Virus record (IMG/VR): IMGVR_UViG_3300010401_000059
Coordinates: 1-37,591 of that record
Origin: a virus
Direction: 5' to 3' (one strand)
Length of the DNA stretch: 37,591 nucleotides
The notes below the pieces were generated by a model. That model made no database searches, was not told where the DNA came from, and was given only the letters and a program-made list of their open reading frames with translations. Shown in pieces: positions 31,261 through 37,502 of the stretch. The translations under genes and the position numbers were made by a program. The stretch's first letter is position 1. Every line of letters begins with the position of its first letter.

Positions 31261-31777
31261 TTAGATTTTCCTTATCTTTAGGTCGAATTTCCACCAACAA
31301 TCGATAAAATGATGCCCTACTTGCAACCAAAACAGGCAAGATTTCATCATGTTCAAAAAAATTCAATCGTATTAAAGTTTGCTCACCTAATACACCATCA
31401 TCTTTAACAATCCCTTGATTAAAAAAGACAGCCCACAATGACCTTTGCACAATCTTGACACCATCCGCAATCCCCATATTGATTGCCATATCAAAAATAT
31501 AATTACACACACGCTGATTTTTAATTTTCTCAAACGGCGCGTGATCCCAAAATTCACCCCGATAAATAAATTTTGCCTGATCCAACGTCAAATCTCGGAT
31601 AGTGGTATCTGTAACTGGATCAAAAATCCCGTACCGCCTTAAATTTTCAGGTATCACCTCTCTCAAAAATCGAAGAGACACCCCAAAATTTGTAATCCCT
31701 CCCGCGTCATTTGGGTTTTCAGACAGCCCACCCTCATTTTCCAAAACAAAATCCACCGCTGCATTAAAGTCACTCAC
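31229..31777 (-). CDS. Endolysin, GH108-type N-acetylmuramidase (182 aa)
   Basis: N-terminal GH108 signature: VLENEGGLSENPNDAGGITNFG (Glu in ENEGG is the catalytic acid in the family), followed by the helical lysozyme domain with YRGEFWDHAPFEKI, and a peptidoglycan-binding-like end (DGVLGEQTLIRLN, ASRASFYRLLVE, LNGWLKRC). It cleaves glycan strands at lysis. No signal peptide, so it depends on holin. GTG start at 31777 with an AAGGAA site 6-7 bases upstream. Confidence 0.9.
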   Translation of the reverse strand: MSDFNAAVDFVLENEGGLSENPNDAGGITNFGVSLRFLREVIPENLRRYGIFDPVTDTTIRDLTLDQAKFIYRGEFWDHAPFEKIKNQRVCNYIFDMAINMGIADGVKIVQRSLWAVFFNQGIVKDDGVLGEQTLIRLNFFEHDEILPVLVASRASFYRLLVEIRPKDKENLNGWLKRCYRI

Positions 31778-32276
31778 GTGCTTTTCCTTCTTCCGTTAAG
31801 TTAAGATAATCGCAAACAATTTTTATACAATCCTTGGCTCCCTTTGCTTCAAACCAAGCGTACCCACCTTTCATCAAAAAATCACGCCACCATTTCTGAT
31901 ACTCACTTAATTTTCCTCCTTTAACCCTTTTTAGTTCAATAAATAACCCATGATACCCTTGGCGCGCATAAGGAAAAATAAAATCAGGGAAGCCAGGCGA
32001 CACCCCTAATCGTTTAAATTTTAACCCTTCTTGCGCATTCCGATAACCCCCATTGGGTGAATGGTGGTGAATGATATTTCTCTGCATCAACCACCAATGA
32101 ACTGTAAACTGCTCCTCTTCCTCAGTCTTACACACCTTGTTAACGCAAATACTAGCCTCATGGCGCTCTTTTTCAGGCTCACCTATCCCTTGGCTAACCC
32201 CTAACTCCCCTTGCTCGCCATAAAGCCCTTTATACGCGTTCCAATATTTCCTCGTTGGTCGCCACTTTCGCTGCAT
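31770..32276 (-). CDS. VRR-NUC domain nuclease (168 aa)
   Basis: The second half contains the VRR-NUC core: GFPDFIFPYA (Asp), LFIELKRVKGGKLSEYQ (Glu-x-Lys), and the terminal helix of the fold (KWWRDFLMKGGYAWF, KIVCDYL). This is PD-(D/E)xK-type. The preceding 80 residues include QFTVHWWLMQRNIIHHHSPN, typical of the domain start in phage proteins. Phage VRR-NUC proteins may cut Holliday junctions or branched DNA. It overlaps the endolysin start by 8 bases and follows the replication genes. Confidence 0.88.
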   Translation of the reverse strand: MQRKWRPTRKYWNAYKGLYGEQGELGVSQGIGEPEKERHEASICVNKVCKTEEEEQFTVHWWLMQRNIIHHHSPNGGYRNAQEGLKFKRLGVSPGFPDFIFPYARQGYHGLFIELKRVKGGKLSEYQKWWRDFLMKGGYAWFEAKGAKDCIKIVCDYLNLTEEGKARE

Positions 32277-32403
32277 GATTCCAGCCCCCGTCCGTGAGAA
32301 TATTAATCAGCTCTTCCATGAGCTGCATTTGTCGTTTCTCACAATCCATAAACATTGAGAGAATACTTGCCACTTTAACCCATTTTTGATCATTCATTTC
32401 CAT
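32230..32403 (-). CDS. Hypothetical helical protein (57 aa)
   Basis: Starts MEMNDQKWVKVASILSMFMD at ATG 32403, with GGAG six bases upstream. The body is helical (MQLMEELINILTDGGWNHAA) and ends EEILERV. It overlaps both the upstream gene and the VRR-NUC gene. Not recognised. Confidence 0.55.
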   Translation of the reverse strand: MEMNDQKWVKVASILSMFMDCEKRQMQLMEELINILTDGGWNHAAKVATNEEILERV

Positions 32404-32710
32404 ATATGACTCCAATTTTTTTAGGTTGGTCTAAATTGTCGCACAATTTATCCTCCACGATAAATTTAGCTCCATCTTGATCATTTAAAAATATATCATC
32501 CATATCCTGTTTAGAAAATTTACTTAATTCGTTCATGACACCCGCAGCATCCAAGCCAGGGAAAAAAGGTGTCGCAGCCCGCGTCAATTTTGTAAGCATC
32601 GCCGTTGTTTTTCTTGAAAGCGTTGGCGACCAGGGCACCTCTTTAAAATAAAACTCTTTAAAACTTCTAACTACCTTTTCCGCGTCCATTATGATTGGAT
32701 AAATTGCCAT
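32390..32710 (-). CDS. Hypothetical protein (106 aa)
   Basis: Reads MAIYPIIMDAEKVVRSFKEF then WSPTLSRKTTAMLTKLTR, FPGLDAAGVMNELSKFSKQD and a basic end with VIYGNE. GGAG lies 9 bases before the start. It overlaps the end of the initiator gene by 44 bases, in another frame. Phage replication loci often carry a helper after the initiator gene, but this protein has no recognised motif. Helical overall. Confidence 0.55.
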   Translation of the reverse strand: MAIYPIIMDAEKVVRSFKEFYFKEVPWSPTLSRKTTAMLTKLTRAATPFFPGLDAAGVMNELSKFSKQDMDDIFLNDQDGAKFIVEDKLCDNLDQPKKIGVIYGNE

Positions 32711-33587
32711 CGTTTAACTCTCCATGTTGTAAACGTAATTCATGCCGTCGTTTAATCTCTCGGAAAGAAAGATGCTCTGACGGCTCCTGCACAACCGGTT
32801 CTTCCTTGGGTTGATTAGTTTTCATCTCTCGAATTAATTTAAAAGTTTCATAATTGGGGTGAGTGGGATCATCGAAAAATTTTTCAGTCGCTTTAGTTTG
32901 TCCATTCCCGTTCCCGTTCCCATTTTGTTTTGTTACAAAACCCATTGGCCTTTCATTGATCAAAAAATTCTCAAACTCTGCATTCCAATCCGCGCTGGTT
33001 CCCTGTTTAGATTTCTGTAGGTTTTTAAATTTCGATAAAAGTTCCTCTTTGCTTTTTCCAGATTTAGAGGCCGTCTCAATCCAAAGGTTGTTTATTTTTT
33101 CACTAGGTAAAAAAGAATCAGTGAGTGCGGCGCGTTTTTTGCGCGCCCTCTCTCTATTATTTCTTTTTAATTCTTCTTCTGTATTGATTGGGTGATCTAC
33201 AGATGCTCGGTGGGGTGATCTACAGATGCTCGGTGGGGTGATCTGTAGTTCACCGGTGAACTGTGGATCACCGGTGATCTGTAGATGCTCGGTTGGTTGT
33301 AAAAAATCCAAATAATAACGACTTGATCTACCGTTATCTCGATCAATAGCAATTAACTTAAGAGATTCCAAATGAAGCAAACTGGTCTTTACGTAACGTG
33401 AACTAACTTTTAATTCTTTGGCTAAAGTAGCGATAGAAGGATAAATACCCTTGATGCCTTTGTGACGAGCGAGAGCGATAAGTAATAAACGATGAAATGG
33501 CAAAAGAGTGTAATCATCGGATTGCCAACCGAATATGAAGTTTAGAACCTGAAAAACTATGTGAATGTCTTTGTTGCTCTCAGCCAT
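32667..33587 (-). CDS. Replication initiator, lambda O / DnaT-like (306 aa)
   Basis: N-terminal winged helix-turn-helix (residues 25-95: LLPFHRLLLIALARHKGIKG, SIATLAKELKVSSRYVKTSL, LIAIDRDNGRSSRYYLDF) like the origin-binding domain of O-type initiators. The linker (100-135) is encoded by the repeats at 33191-33296. The second half contains FLPSEKINNLWIE... and TSADWNAEFENFLINERP, resembling the DnaT/primosome-like segment of phage initiators. Low-complexity GNGNGNG near residue 222. It probably loads the host DnaB helicase; the window has no helicase or polymerase. AGGA site before ATG. Confidence 0.75.
   Translation of the reverse strand: MAESNKDIHIVFQVLNFIFGWQSDDYTLLPFHRLLLIALARHKGIKGIYPSIATLAKELKVSSRYVKTSLLHLESLKLIAIDRDNGRSSRYYLDFLQPTEHLQITGDPQFTGELQITPPSICRSPHRASVDHPINTEEELKRNNRERARKKRAALTDSFLPSEKINNLWIETASKSGKSKEELLSKFKNLQKSKQGTSADWNAEFENFLINERPMGFVTKQNGNGNGNGQTKATEKFFDDPTHPNYETFKLIREMKTNQPKEEPVVQEPSEHLSFREIKRRHELRLQHGELNDGNLSNHNGRGKGS
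33191..33296. repeat. Iteron cluster and palindromes: probable replication origin
   Basis: Inside the initiator gene. Two identical 23-bp direct repeats (33191-33213 and 33214-33236) carry GATCTACAGATGCTCGGT. A third, altered unit sits at 33237-33259 and a fourth at 33273-33296 has GATCTGTAGATGCTCGGT. Two perfect 14-bp palindromes with a shared CACCGGTG core (33248-33261 and 33266-33279) lie between them. An AT-rich stretch (33140-33190) adjoins. This mirrors the lambda ori inside gene O. Confidence 0.75.
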
Positions 33588-33599
33588 GAGATGTCCTAT

Positions 33600-33734
33600 G
33601 GGTAATTTTACTGTTGCAATTAAGCACCAATCCTTTAAAATTACCCTGTTGAGTTGGTAATAAATTAAATGGATTTTCCACCGAGGGGAGTTTGTCGCTC
33701 CCCTTTGATTGTCACAATGCTAACCCATTTAATT
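33600..33734. promoter_or_regulatory. Three perfect inverted repeats in the initiator gene leader
   Basis: Arms: GGGTAATTTT (33600-33609) with AAAATTACCC (33637-33646); AATTAAATGG (33663-33672) with CCATTTAATT (33725-33734); and nested AGGGGAG (33684-33690) with CTCCCCT (33698-33704). They fill the 205-bp gap before the initiator gene (starts at 33587) and after the membrane coiled-coil gene (ends at 33793). May be leader hairpins, operators or single-strand initiation sites. Confidence 0.6.
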
Positions 33735-33792
33735 CACTTCTTCCATGAAACATTTTCTAAAATCTCTATAGACTCATTAGTTTAAAACTCTA

Positions 33793-34128
33793 TTAAATTT
33801 TCACAGAATGAAAATAATTGATCAAACTAATAACAAGTGGCGACCCTAAAATAGCCACCCCAAAAGCCATTAGCCAACGAAAATGAATCTTCGATTCTTT
33901 ATGTAAATCGTGAAACCTGTCCTCTATTTTTTCAAATTTTAGATCTATTTTGTTAAATCTTTCATCTATTTTATTAAATCTAACTTCGAGAGTTTGTTCG
34001 AGTGAATCAAACCTTTTATCCATTCGATCTAAAACATACTGAATATGCTCAATAACTGTTTCAATTCGTACAATTCTGGATTCATCTTTCATGTCATAGT
34101 CGCCTTCTCGTTTAAATGCTTTCATCAT
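33793..34128 (-). CDS. Coiled-coil membrane protein, XhlA-like layout (111 aa)
   Basis: Residues 15-85 form a coiled coil with a repeated RFNKIDERFNKIDLKFEKIE unit. A C-terminal TM helix (about 88-108: LMAFGVAILGSPLVISLI) anchors it. Similar layouts occur in XhlA-type and DUF1640-like phage membrane proteins. AAGG plus GGG precede the ATG ATG start. It follows the repressor gene by 9 bases, so it is likely expressed with it; a role in superinfection exclusion is possible. Confidence 0.6.
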   Translation of the reverse strand: MMKAFKREGDYDMKDESRIVRIETVIEHIQYVLDRMDKRFDSLEQTLEVRFNKIDERFNKIDLKFEKIEDRFHDLHKESKIHFRWLMAFGVAILGSPLVISLINYFHSVKI

Positions 34129-34137
34129 CCCTACCTT

Positions 34138-34347
34138 TTACATTGGAAAAAAATCCTGCATAGTCAATTTCAGCTTATGGTCTTTTGCTATATCTACCAT
34201 TTTTTTTAATTTTGGTATACGTGGAACGCGCCGACCTGTTTCCCAATTACTCACAGTGCCACCGGCCACATTAAATAATTTCGCAAACTCTACTTGTTCC
34301 ATCCCTAAAGATAGCCTTAAATTCTTAACCGATTCCGCAATAGCCAT
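34138..34347 (-). CDS. Xre-family HTH repressor (69 aa)
   Basis: A single helix-turn-helix domain: SVKNLRLSLGMEQVEFAKLF then NVAGGTVSNWETGRRVPRIP. It has the Q-x-E-F-A and S-N-W-E-G-x-x-x-P hallmarks of Cro/C1-type DNA binding. No C-terminal dimerisation or cleavage domain, so it may act like Cro. A divergent promoter region follows. It probably controls the recombination operon promoter at 34438 and itself. Its Shine-Dalgarno site is AGGAG, 8 bases before ATG. Confidence 0.85.
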   Translation of the reverse strand: MAIAESVKNLRLSLGMEQVEFAKLFNVAGGTVSNWETGRRVPRIPKLKKMVDIAKDHKLKLTMQDFFPM

Positions 34348-34377
34348 TTTTTTATCACTCCTATCATTAAGCTTGCA

Positions 34378-34407
34378 TTTATAACTCTTTGATTATCTTA
34401 CAGTCAA
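34378..34407 (-). promoter_or_regulatory. Leftward promoter of the repressor
   Basis: On the minus strand, -35 TTGACT (34402-34407), 18-base spacer, -10 TATAAA (34378-34383). It faces the repressor gene. Confidence 0.6.
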
Positions 34408-34437
34408 TCACTATTTAAAACAAATTCATCTTTATTG

Positions 34438-34466
34438 TTGCTCTACTCTTCTTTAAGATATACAAT
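34438..34466 (+). promoter_or_regulatory. Rightward promoter of the recombination operon with operator-like site
   Basis: -35 TTGCTC (34438-34443), 17-base spacer, -10 TACAAT (34461-34466). The spacer has TTCTTTAAGAT (34449-34459), matching TTCTTAAAGAA at the 29580 promoter in 9 of 11 positions and at the same relative place. Confidence 0.6.
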
Positions 34467-34472
34467 GATCGA

Positions 34473-34506
34473 GTAAACAATAAACTTAGTGATGAGGTAA
34501 ACAATA
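34473..34506. repeat. Direct repeat GTAAACAATA
   Basis: Two copies of GTAAACAATA at 34473-34482 and 34497-34506, 24 bp apart, just before and at the first start codon. The second copy ends in the A of ATG. Possible repressor sites or a leader element. Confidence 0.45.
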
Positions 34507-34859
34507 TGAAGTACAATAAAATCCATACCATGAAGGTAAGCAAAATAAAAAGGAATTTTAAAATGAGCTTAGATCGATATATTGATGTCTGTCTAATTGA
34601 ACCCTACGCCGAAAAAAATATTGAGAGGGGCTTTTCTCTCGATATTGATTCACTCCCCGAACACGAGCGCGACAACTTCCTTGATATGCTAATGAAGGAA
34701 GATACCACCGTGCGCGACCTTGTTCTATTCCACATGCAACAACTAATCAACAAACGTCTACCCGAATGTGAATCAAATGATCGTGAAGCCAAAGGCTTAA
34801 AAACGATTCATTTATCCAATGGTGACACTTACCTAACCCGAAAAGGAGCATACGCATGA
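34506..34859 (+). CDS. Hypothetical protein, first gene of the recombination operon (117 aa)
   Basis: The body reads MSLDRYIDVCLIEPYAEKNI, then SLDIDSLPEHERDNFLDMLM, a helix (VRDLVLFHMQQLINKRLPEC) and SNGDTYLTRKGAYA. Two starts are plausible: 34506 (GAGG upstream, 117 aa) and 34563 (AAGGAA, 98 aa), the second beginning at MSLDRY. A small acidic helical protein. Host-takeover or exonuclease-partner role is possible. Not recognised. Its end overlaps the next start (ATGA). Confidence 0.6.
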   Translation: MKYNKIHTMKVSKIKRNFKMSLDRYIDVCLIEPYAEKNIERGFSLDIDSLPEHERDNFLDMLMKEDTTVRDLVLFHMQQLINKRLPECESNDREAKGLKTIHLSNGDTYLTRKGAYA

Positions 34860-34984
34860 AAAAGGATTTTATATCAGCGACCGAACGTACACAGATCACA
34901 TCTAAATCTGATTATGTATCAGCGATAGAGCGTACCCATTTCACATTCAAACAAAAGTTAAAATATTTTTTTAGGGGAAAATAA
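34856..34984 (+). CDS. 42-aa peptide with internal duplication
   Basis: This short ORF contains DFISATERTQITSKSD and then YVSAIERTHFTFKQK. The two halves align as (F/Y)-(I/V)-S-A-x-E-R-T-x-x-T, and the DNA is also similar (ATATCAGCGAC-GAACGTAC versus GTATCAGCGATAGAGCGTAC). Basic C-terminus. ATGA overlap with the upstream gene and a 1-base gap to the exonuclease gene. Not recognised. Confidence 0.5.
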   Translation: MKKDFISATERTQITSKSDYVSAIERTHFTFKQKLKYFFRGK

Positions 34985-34985
34985 A

Positions 34986-35828
34986 ATGTTGACCGTTGAA
35001 CAAAAAGAAGCAAGAAAATTAGGACTAGGAGCAACGGATTGCGCAGTGGTATTAGGATTGAGCCCATACAAAACACCTTACGAGCTATGGTTAGAAAAGA
35101 CAGGCCGAGCTGAGGAAGAGCCCATTTTAAGTGATGATAGGCTACACCTTCGCCATGCGCATGAGGAAACAATTGCCCGTGAATATGCACGACGTAAGAA
35201 TGTAAAACTACGCCGCGTCAATCAAACGGTTGTCCATAGACGCTTACCTTTCATGTTTTGTAATCTGGATCGTGTCGTCATTGGGCAAAAGAGAATTGTT
35301 GAGTGTAAATCATCCTCTGGATTTATGCGTTTTACGTGGGGTGAAACTGGCACTGACAATGCGCCTATTTATTATATTCTCCAAGTGCAGCACCAGATTG
35401 CATGCGCTGAATATGATGACGGAGAAATTGCAGCATTGATTGATATCGATGATTACCGCACTTATCCATTGCCACGGAATGAAAAGATCATAGCCAAAAT
35501 TGAAGATGCTAATGAGCGATTCTGGAATGAGCATGTGTTAGCTGATGTGCCACCACCTCCCTCAACACGGGGCGATCTGAAGTTAATGTATCCCATTAAC
35601 AACGGCAATTTTATTGAAGCAACACCCGAGATGCTTTCCTTTATTACTCAAAGGTCTGTTATCAAATCTTCAATTAAAACATCAGAAACAGAAGTGGAAG
35701 GATTGGAGAAAGAAATTATTCAATTCATCGCTGACAATGACGGCATCAAAGAAGGTGAAAAAGTCATTGCCACATTCCAGGCCAACAAAAACGGCACCCG
35801 TTCACTCAGAATTAAAGAGGGGAAATAA
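34986..35828 (+). CDS. YqaJ/lambda-exonuclease-type recombinase nuclease (280 aa)
   Basis: YqaJ-family pattern: GLGATDCAVVLGLSPYKTP then ELWLEKTGRAEEE (start of domain), HAHEETIAREYA (Glu), FCNLDRVV (Asp), VECKSSSG (Glu-x-Lys) and YYILQVQHQIACAE. The catalytic PD-(D/E)xK residues are all present (E of HAHEE, D of LDRV, E and K of ECK). It digests one strand at DNA ends, and in phages it pairs with a RecT-type annealing protein, here the next gene. Length is typical of phage YqaJ nucleases, with an extra helical end (SIKTSETEVEGLEKEI). Confidence 0.88.
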   Translation: MLTVEQKEARKLGLGATDCAVVLGLSPYKTPYELWLEKTGRAEEEPILSDDRLHLRHAHEETIAREYARRKNVKLRRVNQTVVHRRLPFMFCNLDRVVIGQKRIVECKSSSGFMRFTWGETGTDNAPIYYILQVQHQIACAEYDDGEIAALIDIDDYRTYPLPRNEKIIAKIEDANERFWNEHVLADVPPPPSTRGDLKLMYPINNGNFIEATPEMLSFITQRSVIKSSIKTSETEVEGLEKEIIQFIADNDGIKEGEKVIATFQANKNGTRSLRIKEGK

Positions 35829-35829
35829 T

Positions 35830-36678
35830 ATGAGTACACACAGAACCGAATTAACTACCAAAGCATTCAATTTCGTACCTACAACTCTTAAGGAAGCGCA
35901 GGAGTATGCAACCATCTTTGCAAGTAGCGGTCTATGCCCTGAAGCTTATCGAGGAAGGCCAAATGATATTTTAATTGTTTGGCAATTAGGCAAGGAATTA
36001 GGCCTTGAAAAAATGCAGGCGCTCCGCACGTTAGGCTGTATTAATGGAATGCCCTTTGCTTACGGAGACGGCCAGCTTGCCTTAATTAGACGCCATCCCG
36101 ATTTTGAAAGTATCAAGGAATGGTTTGAGGGCAGCATTAAAGATGGCACCTTGACAGCATTTTGCATGATGAAGCGAAAAGGTGAAGAGGCTGTTGTACG
36201 TGACTTTTCTATGGAAGATGCAAAACTTGCTGCGCTTTGGGATAAAAAAGGCGTCTGGCAGTTTTACAAGAAACGTATGCTTCAACATAGAGCGAGAGGG
36301 CTTTGCTCTAAAGATACTTTCCCCGATGCGCTCTATGGCCTAATGTCTGAGGAAGAGGCGCATAGCGTTGCTGATGCACAGACAGTTGTTAAAGTGATTC
36401 AGCCCAAAAATAAAGGCATGGCTGGCGTTGAAGAAAGCTTAGGAATCATAGAAGAAGCACCTATAGTTGAAGTGGAATGTGAAGTTGAAGAAGCCCAACC
36501 TCAAGTATCACTTGAAGAAGTGCCACTAACTGAACAACTATTAATTTTAGTGCTTGAAAAAAATATACCATCGAAAAGCGTAGAAAAATGGTGTGCCCAA
36601 TTCGACGTGAGTGTTTTAGCGGACATTCCCGACGAAGGTAAAGTGAAAATTATTAATCATATTAAGGAGAAAAAGTAA
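35830..36678 (+). CDS. RecT-like single-strand annealing protein (282 aa)
   Basis: Starts MSTHRTELTTKAFNFVPTTL at ATG 35830 (overlapping-type gap after the exonuclease stop), not at the longer in-frame start at 35614, which lies inside the nuclease gene. Core: EAYRGRPNDILIVWQLGKEL, LEKMQALRTLGCINGMPFAY, MKRKGEEAVVRDFSMEDAKL, KRMLQHRARGLCSKDTFPDA. This pattern (P..Y.GKP.D...A.Q.G.ELGL..MQAL..I..INGRP..YGD, ..AR.FALRD.FPD.L.G) is seen in phage RecT-like recombinases. Acidic middle (EVECEVEEAQPQVSLEE), then a small C-terminal domain. Works with the upstream nuclease and the downstream SSB-like protein. Confidence 0.8.
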   Translation: MSTHRTELTTKAFNFVPTTLKEAQEYATIFASSGLCPEAYRGRPNDILIVWQLGKELGLEKMQALRTLGCINGMPFAYGDGQLALIRRHPDFESIKEWFEGSIKDGTLTAFCMMKRKGEEAVVRDFSMEDAKLAALWDKKGVWQFYKKRMLQHRARGLCSKDTFPDALYGLMSEEEAHSVADAQTVVKVIQPKNKGMAGVEESLGIIEEAPIVEVECEVEEAQPQVSLEEVPLTEQLLILVLEKNIPSKSVEKWCAQFDVSVLADIPDEGKVKIINHIKEKK

Positions 36679-37112
36679 TGGATTTTAACGCAGGTCAAAT
36701 GAGATCGGATGCACTTATCAAAGAAGGTCGTTATAAATTTCGCGTACAGGATGCGCGCGAAAAACGATCGGCTGCTGGCAACGATATGCTCAACTTAAAG
36801 CTTTACCTTAACATTAACGGAAGGGATGTTTTATATTGGGATAGCCTTATTTTGATGCCAAAAATGTTTTGGAAGGTGGAGCATTTCTGTGAAGCAACTG
36901 GCCTCACTGACAAAATTGAGCAAGGTAGACTACTAGCTCAAGATTGCTTTGACCGCACAGGCTATATTGATATTATACAAAAACAGGACTCCCAAACGGG
37001 TGAGATGACTAACCAAACGAAAGACTATGTGAAACCGGAAGATTTAGGAGGCGAAATTAGCCAACCTGAAGCGGATGACCTCTTTAATGATGACATTCCA
37101 AGTTTCACGTAG
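36678..37112 (+). CDS. SSB-like / DUF669-type DNA-binding protein (144 aa)
   Basis: The N-terminal 110 residues form a beta-rich domain (YKFRVQDAREKRSAAGNDML, KLYLNINGRDVLYWDSLIL, MPKMFWKVEHFCEATGL) of the type annotated DUF669 or phage SSB-like, probably an OB fold. The last residues are acidic and end NDDIPSFT, close to the DDDIPF tip by which bacterial SSB recruits partners. It starts at TAATG with the RecT-like gene. Together the three genes form an exonuclease-annealase-SSB module. Confidence 0.65.
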   Translation: MDFNAGQMRSDALIKEGRYKFRVQDAREKRSAAGNDMLNLKLYLNINGRDVLYWDSLILMPKMFWKVEHFCEATGLTDKIEQGRLLAQDCFDRTGYIDIIQKQDSQTGEMTNQTKDYVKPEDLGGEISQPEADDLFNDDIPSFT

Positions 37113-37416
37113 AACATTTTTAGCGGTTCTTTCTCTGGCTAATCCCTTAAAAAAGGATGCAGAACGGCAAGCCTTATGCCAGTAAGGGCTTGATGGAAGC
37201 GGTACCTAAATACAGGTAGTAGAACGCCGGAACTCATGCAACCGTAAACTTGGCTTTGCCAGAGGCGTGACAGATTGGAGAGACAGTCAATTAATTACAT
37301 GCTTAGTGACCTCATCCTTCCCTTTATGGCATGTAATTATGCAGTCCGACCGTGAATGACTGCATACTAACTCTCGGTGACAGGGGTGATAGAATCCCGC
37401 TTTCTTATTATCTCAG
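37113..37416. other. Structured non-coding stretch between operons
   Basis: About 300 bases with no gene found. It holds, in order: AGAAC/GTTCT (37111-37130); a 9-bp hairpin with one bulge, CAAGCC-TTA and TAA-g-GGCTTG (37168-37192); GCG-gTACCT with AGGTA-CGC (37199-37227); TGGC-TTT-GCCA (37251-37261); an 11-bp perfect stem TAATTACATGC/GCATGTAATTA (37292-37339); an 8-bp perfect stem TATGCAGT/ACTGCATA (37338-37366); and GGGG/TCCC (37383-37398). It may be a structured RNA, 5' leader or recombination site. Confidence 0.55.
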
Positions 37417-37444
37417 TTGTTACCCTCTACAAATATGATACAAT
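37417..37444 (+). promoter_or_regulatory. Promoter of the fibre-like structural gene
   Basis: -35 TTGTTA (37417-37422), 16-base spacer, -10 TACAAT (37439-37444). It lies about 60 bases before the ATG at 37503. Confidence 0.6.
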
Positions 37445-37460
37445 CTTGTCTATATACACT

Positions 37461-37478
37461 TTTACACGGATTTGTAAA
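37461..37478 (+). promoter_or_regulatory. CsrA/RsmA-like hairpin in the fibre-like gene leader
   Basis: TTTAC and GTAAA pair perfectly around loop ACGGATTT. A second GGA is in the Shine-Dalgarno site AAGGAG (37489-37494), giving a two-site arrangement as in known CsrA targets. Confidence 0.55.
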
Positions 37479-37502
37479 TTTACTTCTCAAGGAGAGAGAT
37501 CA

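Noticed and set aside
33191-33259. Possible CRISPR array
   Set aside because: 23-bp repeats are directly joined without spacers and lie inside the initiator gene; they fit iterons.
35614-36678. 354-aa version of the RecT-like protein
   Set aside because: The first 72 residues lie inside the exonuclease gene in another frame; ATG 35830 fits the family start.
37158-37220. 20-aa ORF (MQNGKPYASKG...) in the structured region
   Set aside because: The AAGG lies against the ATG, too close to work, and the ORF coincides with two RNA hairpins.
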